Source: Osedax frankpressi (lineage: Eukaryota; Annelida; Polychaeta; Sabellida; Siboglinidae). Taken from it: a stretch of 64,000 bases of DNA. The notes beneath the pieces were generated by a model. The model made no database searches, was not told the origin of the DNA, and saw only the letters and a program-made list of their open reading frames with translations. This document shows positions 1 to 14,713 of this stretch, piece after piece. The position numbers were made by a program, and so were the translations under genes. Where the stretch lies: positions 3,791,721-3,855,720 of the forward strand of contig OZ038317.1 in assembly GCA_964035775.1 (NCBI GenBank). The letters run 5' to 3'. Every line of letters starts with the position of its first letter. Within the stretch, counting starts at the first letter, position 1.

Positions 1-1831
1 ATAAATGATAGTGACTGATTTAGTGTGTATGATAATGCCTGATTTATTATATATGATAATGCCTGATTTAATATGTATGATAATGTCTGATTTATTGTGT
101 ATAATAATGCCTGATTTATTATGTATGATAATGCCTGATTTATTATGTATGATAATGCATGATTTATTATGTATGATAATGCCTGATTTATTATGTATGA
201 TAATGCCTGATTTAGTGTGTATGGTAGTGCCTGATTTATTATGTATGATAATACCTGATTTATTATGTATGATAATGCCTGATTTATTATGTATGATAAT
301 GCCTGATTTATTATAAATGATAATGCCTGATTTAGTGTGTATGATAATGCCTGATTTATTATGTATGATAATGCCTGATTTATTATATATGATAGTGACT
401 GATTTAGTGTGTATGATAATGCCTGATTTATTATATATGATAATGCCTGATTTAATATGTATGATAGTGTCTGATTTATTATGTATGATAATGCCTGATT
501 TATTATGTATGATAGTGCCTGATTTATTATATATGATGCCTGATTTAATATGTATGATAGTGTCTGATTTATTATGTATGATAGTGCCTGATTTAGTGTG
601 TATGATAATGCCTGATTTATTATAAATGATAGTGACTGATTTAGTGTGTATGATAATGCCTGATTTATTATATATGATAATGCCTGATTTATTATATATA
701 ATAATGCCTGATTTAATATGTATGATAATGCCTGATTTATTATGTATGATAATGCCTGATTTAGTGTGTATGATAGTGCCTGATTTATTATGTATGATAA
801 TACCTGATTTATTATGTATGATAATGCCTGATTTATTATGTATGATAATGCCTGATTTATTATGTATATTAATGCCTGATTTATTATGTATGATAGTGCC
901 TGATTTAGTGTGTATGATAATGCCTGATTTATTATAAATGATAGTGACTGATTTAGTGTGTATGATAATGCCTGATTTATTATATATGATAATGACTGAT
1001 TTAATATGTATGATAATGCCTGATTTATTATGTATAATAATGCCTGATTTATTATGTATAATAATGCCTGATTTATTATGTATGATAGTGCCTGATTTAT
1101 TATGTATGATAATGACTGATTTATTATGTATGATAATGCCTGATTTATTATGTATGATAATGCCTGATTTATTATGTATGATAATGCCTGATTTATTATG
1201 TATGATAGTGCCTGATTTAGTGTGTATGATAGTGCCTGATTTATTATAAATGATAGTGACTGATTTAGTGTGTATGATAATGCCTGATTTATTATGTATG
1301 ATAATGCCTGATTTAATATGTATGATAATGCCTGATTTATTATGTATAATAATGCCTGATTTATTATGTATGATAATGCCTGATTTATTATGTATGATAA
1401 TGCCTGATTTAATATGTATAATAATGCCTGATTTATTATGTATAATAATGCCTGATTTATTATGTATGATAATGCCTGATTTATTATGTATGATAGTGCC
1501 TGATTTATTATGTATGATAATGCCTGATTTATTATGTATGATAATGCCTGATTTATTATAAATGATAGTGACTGATTTAGTGTGTATGATAATGCCTGAT
1601 TTATTATATATGATAATGCCTGATTTAATATGTATGATAATGCCTGATTTATTATGTATAATAATGCCTGATTTATTATGTATGATAATGCCTGATTTAT
1701 TATGTATGATAGTGCCTGATTTAGTGTGTATGATAATGCCTGATTTATTATATATGATAGTGACTGATTTAGTGTGTATGATAATGCCTGATTTATTATA
1801 TATGATAATGCCTGATTTAATATGTATGATA
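1..1831 (+). repeat. Large duplication, copy 1 (offset 2,298 bp)
   Basis: This segment matches 2299-4129 variant for variant, including rare monomers such as GTATGGTAGTGCC, the GCATGA variant and the TATATTAATG variant. The match stops at 1832, where ATTGTCTG faces AGTGCCTG. The offset 2,298 equals 96 x 24 minus 6, explained by the two 21-bp monomers lying between equivalent points. Confidence 0.9.
5..1561 (+). repeat. Run of five 13-monomer higher-order repeats (312 bp)
   Basis: Five consecutive blocks (5-316, 317-625, 626-937, 938-1249, 1250-1561) each hold 13 monomers and end with a TATTATAA-type monomer. Four are 312 bp; the second is 309 bp because it contains a 21-bp monomer. Four of the five open with the GTGACTGATTTAGTGTG monomer. 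The blocks share their edges but differ inside, so this higher-order repeat is older than the near-identical large duplications elsewhere. Confidence 0.85.
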
Positions 1832-2298
1832 TTGTCTGATTTATTATGTATGATAATGCCTGATTTATTATGTATGATAGTGCCTGATTTATTATATATG
1901 ATGCCTGATTTAATATGTATGATAGTGTCTGATTTATTATGTATGATAGTGCCTGATTTAGTGTGTATGATAATGCCTGATTTATTATAAATGATAGTGA
2001 CTGATTTAGTGTGTATGATAATGCCTGATTTATTATATATGATAATGCTTGATTTAGTGTGTATGATAATGCCTGATTTATTATAAATGATAGTGACTGA
2101 TTTAGTGTGTATGATAATGCCTGATTTATTATGTTTGATAATACCTGATTTATTATGTATGATAATGCCTGATTTATTATGTATGATAATGCCTGATTTA
2201 TTATGTATGATAATGCCTGATTTATTATGTATGATAATGCCTGATGTATTAAGTATGATAGTGCCTGATTTAGTGTGTATGATAATGTCTGATTTATT
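1832..2298 (+). repeat. Link segment shared with 8.2-8.6 kb
   Basis: This piece joins the two copies of the 2,298-bp duplication. It carries the rare ATATTGTCTG monomer, a 21-bp monomer, a GCTTGATTTAGTGTG monomer, a GTTTGATAATACC monomer and a GATGTATTAAGTATG monomer. The same sequence of variants recurs at an offset of 6,351 bp (8183-8649) and again at about 12.0-12.5 kb. Confidence 0.8.
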
Positions 2299-4129
2299 AT
2301 AAATGATAGTGACTGATTTAGTGTGTATGATAATGCCTGATTTATTATATATGATAATGCCTGATTTAATATGTATGATAATGTCTGATTTATTATGTAT
2401 AATAATGCCTGATTTATTATGTATGATAATGCCTGATTTATTATGTATGATAATGCATGATTTATTATGTATGATAATGCCTGATTTATTATGTATGATA
2501 ATGCCTGATTTAGTGTGTATGGTAGTGCCTGATTTATTATGTATGATAATACCTGATTTATTATGTATGATAATGCCTGATTTATTATGTATGATAATGC
2601 CTGATTTATTATAAATGATAATGCCTGATTTAGTGTGTATGATAATGCCTGATTTATTATGTATGATAATGCCTGATTTATTATATATGATAGTGACTGA
2701 TTTAGTGTGTATGATAATGCCTGATTTATTATATATGATAATGCCTGATTTAATATGTATGATAGTGTCTGATTTATTATGTATGATAATGCCTGATTTA
2801 TTATGTATGATAGTGCCTGATTTATTATATATGATGCCTGATTTAATATGTATGATAGTGTCTGATTTATTATGTATGATAGTGCCTGATTTAGTGTGTA
2901 TGATAATGCCTGATTTATTATAAATGATAGTGACTGATTTAGTGTGTATGATAATGCCTGATTTATTATATATGATAATGCCTGATTTATTATATATAAT
3001 AATGCCTGATTTAATATGTATGATAATGCCTGATTTATTATGTATGATAATGCCTGATTTAGTGTGTATGATAGTGCCTGATTTATTATGTATGATAATA
3101 CCTGATTTATTATGTATGATAATGCCTGATTTATTATGTATGATAATGCCTGATTTATTATGTATATTAATGCCTGATTTATTATGTATGATAGTGCCTG
3201 ATTTAGTGTGTATGATAATGCCTGATTTATTATAAATGATAGTGACTGATTTAGTGTGTATGATAATGCCTGATTTATTATATATGATAATGACTGATTT
3301 AATATGTATGATAATGCCTGATTTATTATGTATAATAATGCCTGATTTATTATGTATAATAATGCCTGATTTATTATGTATGATAGTGCCTGATTTATTA
3401 TGTATGATAATGACTGATTTATTATGTATGATAATGCCTGATTTATTATGTATGATAATGCCTGATTTATTATGTATGATAATGCCTGATTTATTATGTA
3501 TGATAGTGCCTGATTTAGTGTGTATGATAGTGCCTGATTTATTATAAATGATAGTGACTGATTTAGTGTGTATGATAATGCCTGATTTATTATGTATGAT
3601 AATGCCTGATTTAATATGTATGATAATGCCTGATTTATTATGTATAATAATGCCTGATTTATTATGTATGATAATGCCTGATTTATTATGTATGATAATG
3701 CCTGATTTAATATGTATAATAATGCCTGATTTATTATGTATAATAATGCCTGATTTATTATGTATGATAATGCCTGATTTATTATGTATGATAGTGCCTG
3801 ATTTATTATGTATGATAATGCCTGATTTATTATGTATGATAATGCCTGATTTATTATAAATGATAGTGACTGATTTAGTGTGTATGATAATGCCTGATTT
3901 ATTATATATGATAATGCCTGATTTAATATGTATGATAATGCCTGATTTATTATGTATAATAATGCCTGATTTATTATGTATGATAATGCCTGATTTATTA
4001 TGTATGATAGTGCCTGATTTAGTGTGTATGATAATGCCTGATTTATTATATATGATAGTGACTGATTTAGTGTGTATGATAATGCCTGATTTATTATATA
4101 TGATAATGCCTGATTTAATATGTATGATA
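2299..4129 (+). repeat. Large duplication, copy 2 (offset 2,298 bp)
   Basis: Second copy of 1-1831, including its five 13-monomer blocks starting at 2303, 2615, 2924, 3236 and 3548 and the 21-bp monomer at 2831. After 4129 it continues into a TATAATG-type monomer instead of the ATTGTCTG monomer of copy 1. Confidence 0.9.
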
Positions 4130-5611
4130 GTGCCTGATTTATAATGTATGATAATGCCTGATTTATTATGTATGATAATACCTGATTTATTATGTATGAT
4201 AATACCTGATTTATTATGTATGATAATGCCTGATTTATTATGTATGATAATGCCTGATTTATTATGTATGATAATGCCTGATATATTATGTATGATAATG
4301 CCTGATTTATTATGTATGATAATGCCTGATTTATTATAAATGATAGTGACTGATTTAGTGTGTATGATAATGCCTGATTTATTATATATGATAATGCCTG
4401 ATTTAATATGTATGATAATGCCTGATTTATTATGTATAATAATGCCTGATTTATTATGTATGATAATGCCTGATTTATTATGTATGATAATGCCTGATTT
4501 ATTATGTATGATAGTGCCTGATATATTATGTATGATAATGCCTGATTTAGTGTGTATGATAGTGCCTGATTTATTATGTATGATAATACCTGATTTATTA
4601 TGTATGATAATGCCTGATTTATTATGTATAATAATGCCTGATTTAGTGTGTATGATAATGCCTGATTTATTATGTATGATAATGCCTGATTTATTATGTA
4701 TGATAATGCCTGATTTAGTGTGTATGATAGTGCCTGATTTATTATGTATGATAATACCTGATTTATTATGTATGATAATGCCTGATTTATTATATATGAT
4801 AATGCCTGATTTATTATAAATGATAATGCCTGATTTATTATGTATTATAGTGCCTGATTTATTATGTATGATAATACCTGATTTATTATGTATGATAATG
4901 CCTGATTTATTATGTATGATAGTGCCTGATTTATTATGTATGATAGTGCCTGATTTATTATGTATGATAATGCCTGATTTAGTGTGTATGATAATGCCTG
5001 ATTTATTATATATGATAGTGTCTGATTTAGTGTGTATGCTAATGCCTGATTTATTATATATGATAATGCCTGATTTAATATGTATGATAATGCCTGATTT
5101 ATTATGTATGATAATGCCTGATTTATTATGTATGATAGTGCCTGATTTATTATGTATGATAATGCCTGATTTATTATGTATGATAATGCCTGATTTATTA
5201 TGTATGATAATGCCTGATTTATTATGTATGATAATGCCTGATTTATTATGTATGATAGTGCCTGATTTAGTGTGTATGATAATGCCTGATTTATTATAAA
5301 TGATAGTGACTGATTTAGTGTGTATGATAATGCCTGATTTATTATGTATGATAATGCCTGATTTATTATAAATAATAGTGACTGATTTAGTGTGTATGAT
5401 AATGCCTGATTTATTATATATGATAATGCCTGATTTATTATATATGATAATGCCTGATTTAATATGTATGATAATGCCTGATTTATTATGTATAATAATG
5501 CCTGATTTATTATGTATGATAATGCCTGATTTATTATGTATGATAATGCCTGATTTAATATGTATGATAATGCCTGATTTATTATGTATAATAATGCCTG
5601 ATTTATTATGT
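4130..5611 (+). repeat. Irregular satellite segment with two 20-monomer phrases
   Basis: Two phrases of 480 bp (4340-4819 and 4820-5299) end in TATTATAA-type monomers but are not copies of one another. Local variants include GATATATTATG monomers near 4282 and 4533 and a GTATGCTAATG monomer near 5037. I found no large duplicate of this segment in the window. Confidence 0.7.
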
Positions 5612-8600
5612 ATGATAATGCCTGATTTATTATGTATGATAGTGCCTGATTTATTATGTATGATAATGCCTGATTTATTATGTATGATAATGCCTGATTT
5701 ATTATAAATGATAGTGACTGATTTAGTGTGTATGATAATGCCTGATTTATTATATATGATAATGCCTGATTTAATATGTATGATAATGCCTGATTTATTA
5801 TGTATAATAATGCCTGATTTATTATGTATGATAATGCCTGATTTATTATGTATGATAGTGCCTGATTTAGTGTGTATGATAATGCCTGATTTATTATATA
5901 TGATAGTGACTGATTTAGTGTGTATGATAATGCCTGATTTATTATATATGATAATGCCTGATTTAATATGTATGATAGTGCCTGATTTATAATGTATGAT
6001 AATGCCTGATTTATTATGTATGATAATGCCTGATTTATTATAAATGATAATGCCTGATTTAATATGTATGATAATGCCTGATTTATTATGTATGATAATG
6101 CCTGATTTGGTGTGTATGATAATGCCTGATTTATTATAAATGATAATGCCTGATTTAATATGTAAGATAATGCCTGATTTATTATGTATGATAATGCCTG
6201 ATTTATTATGTATGATAGTGCCTGATTTATTATATATGATGCCTGATTTAATATGTATGATAGTGTCTGATTTATTATGTATGATAGTGCCTGATTTAGT
6301 GTGTATGATAATGCCTGATTTATTATAAATGATAGTGACTGATTTAGTGTGTATGATAATGCCTGATTTATTATATATGATAATGCCTGATTTATTATAT
6401 ATAATAATGCCTGATTTAATATGTATGATAATGCCTGATTTATTATGTATGATAATGCCTGATTTAGTGTGTATGATAGTGCCTGATTTATTATGTATGA
6501 TAATACCTGATTTATTATGTATGATAATGCCTGATTTATTATGTATGATAATGCCTGATTTATTATGTATATTAATGCCTGATTTATTATGTATGATAGT
6601 GCCTGATTTAGTGTGTATGATAATGCCTGATTTATTATAAATGATAGTGACTGATTTAGTGTTTATGATAATGCCTGATTTATTATATATGATAATGCCT
6701 GATTTATTATGTATGATAATGCCTTATTTATTATGTATGATAGTGCCTGATTTATTATTTATGATAATGCCTGATTTATTATGTATGATAATGCCTGATT
6801 TAGTGTGTATGATAGTGCCTGATTTATTATGTATGATAATACCTGATTTATTATGTATGATAATGCCTTATTTATTATGTATGATAATGCCTGATTTATT
6901 ATAAATGATAATGCCTGATTTATTATGTATTATAGTGCCTGATTTATTATGTATGATAATGCCTGATTTATTATGTATGATAGTGCCTGATTTAGTGTGT
7001 ATGATAATGCCTGATTTATTATATATGATAGTGACTGATTTAGTGTGTATGATAATGCCTGATTTATTATATATGATAATGCCTGATTTAATATGTATGA
7101 TAGTGCCTGATTTATAATGTATGATAATGCCTGATTTATTATGTATGAAAGTGCCTGATTTATTATGTATGATAATGCCTGATTTATTATGTATGATAAT
7201 GCCTGATTTAATATGTATGATAGTGCCTGATTTATTATGTATGATAGTGCCTGATTTATTATGTATGATAGTGCCTGATTTATTATGTATGATAATGCCT
7301 GATTTATTATGTATGATAATGCCTGATTTATTATGTATGATAATGCCTGATTTATTATGTATGATAGTCCCTGATTTAGTGTGTATGATAATGCCTGATT
7401 TATTATAAATGATAGTGACTGATTTAGTGTGTATGATAATGCCTGATTTATTATGTATGATAGTGCTTGATTTAGTGTGTATGATAATGCCTGATTTATT
7501 ATAAATGATAGTGACTGATTTAGTGTGTATGATAATGCCTGATTTATTATGTTTGATAATACCTGATTTATTATGTATGATAATGCCTGATTTATTATGT
7601 ATGATAATGCCTGATTTATTATGTATGATAATGCCTGATTTATTATGTATGATAATGCCTGATGTATTAAGTATGATAGTGCCTGATTTAGTGTGTATGA
7701 TAATGTCTGATTTATTATAAATGATAGTGACTGATTTAGTGTGTATGATAATGCCTGATTTATTATATATGATAATGCCTGATTTAATATGTATGATAAT
7801 GTCTGATTTATTATGTATAATAATGCCTGATTTATTATGTATGATAATGCCTGATTTATTATGTATGATAATGCATGATTTATTATGTATGATAATGCCT
7901 GATTTATTATGTATGATAATGCCTGATTTAGTGTGTATGATAGTGCCTGATTTATTATGTATGATAATACCTGATTTATTATGTATGATAATGCCTGATT
8001 TATTATGTATGATAATGCCTGATTTATTATAAATGATAATGCCTGATTTAGTGTGTATGATAATGCCTGATTTATTATGTATGATAATGCCTGATTTATT
8101 ATATATGATAGTGACTGATTTAGTGTGTATGATAATGCCTGATTTATTATATATGATAATGCCTGATTTAATATGTATGATATTGTCTGATTTATTATGT
8201 ATGATAATGCCTGATTTATTATGTATGATAGTGCCTGATTTATTATATATGATGCCTGATTTAATATGTATGATAGTGTCTGATTTATTATGTATGATAG
8301 TGCCTGATTTAGTGTGTATGATAATGCCTGATTTATTATAAATGATAGTGACTGATTTAGTGTGTATGATAATGCCTGATTTATTATATATGATAATGCT
8401 TGATTTAGTGTGTATGATAATGCCTGATTTATTATAAATGATAGTGACTGATTTAGTGTGTATGATAATGCCTGATTTATTATGTTTGATAATACCTGAT
8501 TTATTATGTATGATAATGCCTGATTTATTATGTATGATAATGCCTGATTTATTATGTATGATAATGCCTGATTTATTATGTATGATAATGCCTGATGTAT

Positions 8601-9466
8601 TAAGTATGATAGTGCCTGATTTAGTGTGTATGATAATGTCTGATTTATTATAAATGATAGTGACTGATTTAGTGTGTATGATAATGCCTGATTTATTATA
8701 TATGATAATGCCTGATTTAATATGTATGATAATGTCTGATTTATTATGTATAATAATGCCTGATTTATTATGTATGATAATGCCTGATTTATTATGTATG
8801 ATAATGCATGATTTATTATGTATGATAATGCCTGATTTATTATGTATGATAATGCCTGATTTAGTGTGTATGGTAGTGCCTGATTTATTATGTATGATAA
8901 TACCTGATTTATTATGTATGATAATGCCTGATTTATTATGTATGATAATGCCTGATTTATTATAAATGATAATGCCTGATTTAGTGTGTATGATAATGCC
9001 TGATTTATTATGTATGATAATGCCTGATTTATTATATATGATAGTGACTGATTTAGTGTGTATGATAATGCCTGATTTATTATATATGATAATGCCTGAT
9101 TTAATATGTATGATAGTGTCTGATTTATTATGTATGATAATGCCTGATTTATTATGTATGATAGTGCCTGATTTATTATATATGATGCCTGATTTAATAT
9201 GTATGATAGTGTCTGATTTATTATGTATGATAGTGCCTGATTTAGTGTGTATGATAATGCCTGATTTATTATAAATGATAGTGACTGATTTAGTGTGTAT
9301 GATAATGCCTGATTTATTATATATGATAATGCCTGATTTATTATATATAATAATGCCTGATTTAATATGTATGATAATGCCTGATTTATTATGTATGATA
9401 ATGCCTGATTTAGTGTGTATGATAGTGCCTGATTTATTATGTATGATAATACCTGATTTATTATGT
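5612..9466 (+). repeat. 3,855-bp tandem higher-order repeat, copy 1
   Basis: Matches the following block at an offset of 3,855 bp, equal to 161 x 24 minus 9, explained by three 21-bp monomers (6236, 8249, 9182). Only isolated differences were noticed: GTGTTTATG near 6660 against GTGTGTATG in copy 2, and a GTGTG/GTATG difference near 8457/12312. It contains two 933-bp sub-blocks. Confidence 0.85.
7409..9274 (+). repeat. 933-bp tandem doublet
   Basis: 7409-8341 and 8342-9274 carry the same order of variant monomers, including GTTTGATAATACC, GATGTATTAAGTATG, GCATGA and the 21-bp monomer. Small differences separate them, for example ATAGTGCC against GGTAGTGCC near 7945/8876 and ATATTGTC against ATAGTGTC. 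The period 933 is 39 x 24 minus 3, matching one 21-bp monomer per copy. Confidence 0.85.
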
Positions 9467-12400
9467 ATGATAATGCCTGATTTATTATGTATGATAGTGC
9501 CTGATTTATTATGTATGATAATGCCTGATTTATTATGTATGATAATGCCTGATTTATTATAAATGATAGTGACTGATTTAGTGTGTATGATAATGCCTGA
9601 TTTATTATATATGATAATGCCTGATTTAATATGTATGATAATGCCTGATTTATTATGTATAATAATGCCTGATTTATTATGTATGATAATGCCTGATTTA
9701 TTATGTATGATAGTGCCTGATTTAGTGTGTATGATAATGCCTGATTTATTATATATGATAGTGACTGATTTAGTGTGTATGATAATGCCTGATTTATTAT
9801 ATATGATAATGCCTGATTTAATATGTATGATAGTGCCTGATTTATAATGTATGATAATGCCTGATTTATTATGTATGATAATGCCTGATTTATTATAAAT
9901 GATAATGCCTGATTTAATATGTATGATAATGCCTGATTTATTATGTATGATAATGCCTGATTTGGTGTGTATGATAATGCCTGATTTATTATAAATGATA
10001 ATGCCTGATTTAATATGTAAGATAATGCCTGATTTATTATGTATGATAATGCCTGATTTATTATGTATGATAGTGCCTGATTTATTATATATGATGCCTG
10101 ATTTAATATGTATGATAGTGTCTGATTTATTATGTATGATAGTGCCTGATTTAGTGTGTATGATAATGCCTGATTTATTATAAATGATAGTGACTGATTT
10201 AGTGTGTATGATAATGCCTGATTTATTATATATGATAATGCCTGATTTATTATATATAATAATGCCTGATTTAATATGTATGATAATGCCTGATTTATTA
10301 TGTATGATAATGCCTGATTTAGTGTGTATGATAGTGCCTGATTTATTATGTATGATAATACCTGATTTATTATGTATGATAATGCCTGATTTATTATGTA
10401 TGATAATGCCTGATTTATTATGTATATTAATGCCTGATTTATTATGTATGATAGTGCCTGATTTAGTGTGTATGATAATGCCTGATTTATTATAAATGAT
10501 AGTGACTGATTTAGTGTGTATGATAATGCCTGATTTATTATATATGATAATGCCTGATTTATTATGTATGATAATGCCTTATTTATTATGTATGATAGTG
10601 CCTGATTTATTATTTATGATAATGCCTGATTTATTATGTATGATAATGCCTGATTTAGTGTGTATGATAGTGCCTGATTTATTATGTATGATAATACCTG
10701 ATTTATTATGTATGATAATGCCTTATTTATTATGTATGATAATGCCTGATTTATTATAAATGATAATGCCTGATTTATTATGTATTATAGTGCCTGATTT
10801 ATTATGTATGATAATGCCTGATTTATTATGTATGATAGTGCCTGATTTAGTGTGTATGATAATGCCTGATTTATTATATATGATAGTGACTGATTTAGTG
10901 TGTATGATAATGCCTGATTTATTATATATGATAATGCCTGATTTAATATGTATGATAGTGCCTGATTTATAATGTATGATAATGCCTGATTTATTATGTA
11001 TGAAAGTGCCTGATTTATTATGTATGATAATGCCTGATTTATTATGTATGATAATGCCTGATTTAATATGTATGATAGTGCCTGATTTATTATGTATGAT
11101 AGTGCCTGATTTATTATGTATGATAGTGCCTGATTTATTATGTATGATAATGCCTGATTTATTATGTATGATAATGCCTGATTTATTATGTATGATAATG
11201 CCTGATTTATTATGTATGATAGTCCCTGATTTAGTGTGTATGATAATGCCTGATTTATTATAAATGATAGTGACTGATTTAGTGTGTATGATAATGCCTG
11301 ATTTATTATGTATGATAGTGCTTGATTTAGTGTGTATGATAATGCCTGATTTATTATAAATGATAGTGACTGATTTAGTGTGTATGATAATGCCTGATTT
11401 ATTATGTTTGATAATACCTGATTTATTATGTATGATAATGCCTGATTTATTATGTATGATAATGCCTGATTTATTATGTATGATAATGCCTGATTTATTA
11501 TGTATGATAATGCCTGATGTATTAAGTATGATAGTGCCTGATTTAGTGTGTATGATAATGTCTGATTTATTATAAATGATAGTGACTGATTTAGTGTGTA
11601 TGATAATGCCTGATTTATTATATATGATAATGCCTGATTTAATATGTATGATAATGTCTGATTTATTATGTATAATAATGCCTGATTTATTATGTATGAT
11701 AATGCCTGATTTATTATGTATGATAATGCATGATTTATTATGTATGATAATGCCTGATTTATTATGTATGATAATGCCTGATTTAGTGTGTATGATAGTG
11801 CCTGATTTATTATGTATGATAATACCTGATTTATTATGTATGATAATGCCTGATTTATTATGTATGATAATGCCTGATTTATTATAAATGATAATGCCTG
11901 ATTTAGTGTGTATGATAATGCCTGATTTATTATGTATGATAATGCCTGATTTATTATATATGATAGTGACTGATTTAGTGTGTATGATAATGCCTGATTT
12001 ATTATATATGATAATGCCTGATTTAATATGTATGATATTGTCTGATTTATTATGTATGATAATGCCTGATTTATTATGTATGATAGTGCCTGATTTATTA
12101 TATATGATGCCTGATTTAATATGTATGATAGTGTCTGATTTATTATGTATGATAGTGCCTGATTTAGTGTGTATGATAATGCCTGATTTATTATAAATGA
12201 TAGTGACTGATTTAGTGTGTATGATAATGCCTGATTTATTATATATGATAATGCTTGATTTAGTGTGTATGATAATGCCTGATTTATTATAAATGATAGT
12301 GACTGATTTAGTATGTATGATAATGCCTGATTTATTATGTTTGATAATACCTGATTTATTATGTATGATAATGCCTGATTTATTATGTATGATAATGCCT

Positions 12401-13273
12401 GATTTATTATGTATGATAATGCCTGATTTATTATGTATGATAATGCCTGATGTATTAAGTATGATAGTGCCTGATTTAGTGTGTATGATAATGTCTGATT
12501 TATTATAAATGATAGTGACTGATTTAGTGTGTATGATAATGCCTGATTTATTATATATGATAATGCCTGATTTAATATGTATGATAATGTCTGATTTATT
12601 ATGTATAATAATGCCTGATTTATTATGTATGATAATGCCTGATTTATTATGTATGATAATGCATGATTTATTATGTATGATAATGCCTGATTTATTATGT
12701 ATGATAATACCTGATTTATTATGTATGATAATGCCTGATTTATTATGTATGATAATGCCTGATTTATTATAAATGATAATGCCTGATTTAGTGTGTATGA
12801 TAATGCCTGATTTATTATGTATGATAATGCCTGATTTATTATATATGATAGTGACTGATTTAGTGTGTATGATAATGCCTGATTTATTATATATGATAAT
12901 GCCTGATTTAATATGTATGATAGTGTCTGATTTATTATGTATGATAATGCCTGATTTATTATGTATGATAGTGCCTGATTTATTATATATGATGCCTGAT
13001 TTAATATGTATGATAGTGTCTGATTTATTATGTATGATAGTGCCTGATTTAGTGTGTATGATAATGCCTGATTTATTATAAATGATAGTGACTGATTTAG
13101 TGTGTATGATAATGCCTGATTTATTATATATGATAATGCCTGATTTATTATATATAATAATGCCTGATTTAATATGTATGATAATGCCTGATTTATTATG
13201 TATGATAATGCCTGATTTAGTGTGTATGATAGTGCCTGATTTATTATGTATGATAATACCTGATTTATTATGT
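9467..13273 (+). repeat. 3,855-bp tandem higher-order repeat, copy 2 (shortened)
   Basis: Second copy of 5612-9466. It follows copy 1 exactly until about 12,700, where two monomers (48 bp) present in copy 1 near 8,850 are missing; from there the offset is 3,807 bp. It contains 21-bp monomers at 10091, 12104 and 12989. Confidence 0.85.
11264..13081 (+). repeat. 933-bp tandem doublet, second occurrence
   Basis: This is the doublet of 7409-9274 carried along in copy 2 of the 3,855-bp repeat. The second member (12197-13081) is 885 bp because of the two-monomer loss near 12,700. Confidence 0.8.
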
Positions 13274-14713
13274 ATGATAATGCCTGATTTATTATGTATG
13301 ATAATGCCTGATTTATTATGTATATTAATGCCTGATTTATTATGTATGATAGTGCCTGATTTAGTGTGTATGATAATGCCTGATTTATTATAAATGATAG
13401 TGACTGATTTAGTGTGTATGATAATGCCTGATTTATTATATATGATAATGACTGATTTAATATGTATGATAATGCCTGATTTATTATGTATAATAATGCC
13501 TGATTTATTATGTATAATAATGCCTGATTTATTATGTATGATAATGCCTGATTTATTATGTATGATAGTGCCTGATTTATTATTTATGATAATGCCTGAT
13601 TTATTATGTATGATAATGGCTGATTTAGTGTGTATGATAGTGCCTGATTTATTATGTATGATAATACCTGATTTATTATGTATGATAATGCCTTATTTAT
13701 TATGTATGATAATGCCTGATTTATTATAAATGATAATGCCTGATTTATTATGTATTATAGTGCCTGATTTATTATGTATGATAATGCCTGATTTATTATG
13801 TATGATAGTGCCTGATTTAGTGTGTATGATAATGCCTGATTTATTATATATGATAGTGACTGATTTAGTGTGTATGATAATGCCTGATTTATTATATATG
13901 ATAATGCCTGATTTAATATGTATGATAGTGCCTGATTTATAATGTATGATAATGCCTGATTTATTATGTATGAAAGTGCCTGATTTATTATGTATGATAA
14001 TGCCTGATTTATTATGTATGATAATGCCTGATTTATTATGTATGATAATGCCTGATTTATTATGTATGATAATGCTTGATTTATTATGTATGATAATGCC
14101 TGATTTATTATGTATGATAGTGCCTGATTTAGTGTGTATGATAATGCCTGATTTATTATAAATGATAGTGACTGATTTAGTGTGTATGATAATGCCTGAT
14201 TTATTATGTATAATAATGCCTGATTTATTATGTATGATAATGCCTGATTTATTATGTATGAGAGTGCCTGATTTATTATGTATGATAATGCCTGATTTAA
14301 TATGTATGATAATGCCTGATTTAGTGTGTATGATAGTGCCTGATTTATTATGTATGATAATACCTGATTTATTGTGTATGATAATGCCTGATTTATTATG
14401 TATGATAATGCCTGATTTATTATAAATGATAATGCCTGATTTATTATGTATTATAGTGCCTGATTTATTATGTATGATAATGCCTGATTTATTATGTATG
14501 ATAATGCCTGATTTATTATGTATGATAATGCCTGGTTTATTATGTATGATAGTGCCTGATTTAGTGTGTATGATAATGCCTGATTTATTATATATGATAG
14601 TGACTGATTTAGTGTGTATGATAATGCCTGATTTATTATATATGATAATGCCTGATTTAATATGTATGATAGTGCCTGATTTATAATGTATGATAGTGCC
14701 TGATTTATTATGT
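13274..14713 (+). repeat. Mosaic transition segment
   Basis: This stretch joins the left domain to the central family. 13730-13970 repeats 10760-11000 (offset 2,970), including the GTATTATAG, TATAATG and ATGAAAGTG monomers. From 14162 it resembles 21141 and 25846 in the central domain, sharing the ATGAGAGTG and TATTGTGTATG variants, but two monomers shorter at the start. A GATAATGGCTG monomer lies near 13617 and a CCTGGTTTATT monomer near 14533. Confidence 0.75.

Larger units (their letters stand above)
533..13009 (+). repeat. Nine 21-bp monomers (3-bp deletion class)
   Basis: Monomers of 21 bp reading ATGATGCCTGATTTAATATG plus T start at 533, 1898, 2831, 6236, 8249, 9182, 10091, 12104 and 12989. 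Each lacks three bases of the ATGATAATG part and follows a TATTATAT-type monomer. All sit in the same local context, so they probably descend from one deletion spread by duplication. None was seen after 13,009. Confidence 0.92.

Noticed and set aside
305-325. TATAAATG at phrase boundaries as a TATA box with a start codon
   Set aside because: It is the ordinary TATTATAA monomer joining the next ATGATA monomer and recurs throughout. Nothing after it is a plausible gene. It is kept only as a structural landmark.
4120-4150. TATAAT in GATTTATAATGTATG monomers (also near 5990, 7115, 9845, 16123, 25314, 37744 and others) as a bacterial -10 promoter box
   Set aside because: It is a common variant monomer (TTATTATG to TTATAATG) repeated by duplication, with no -35 partner or downstream gene, in a sequence that does not look prokaryotic.
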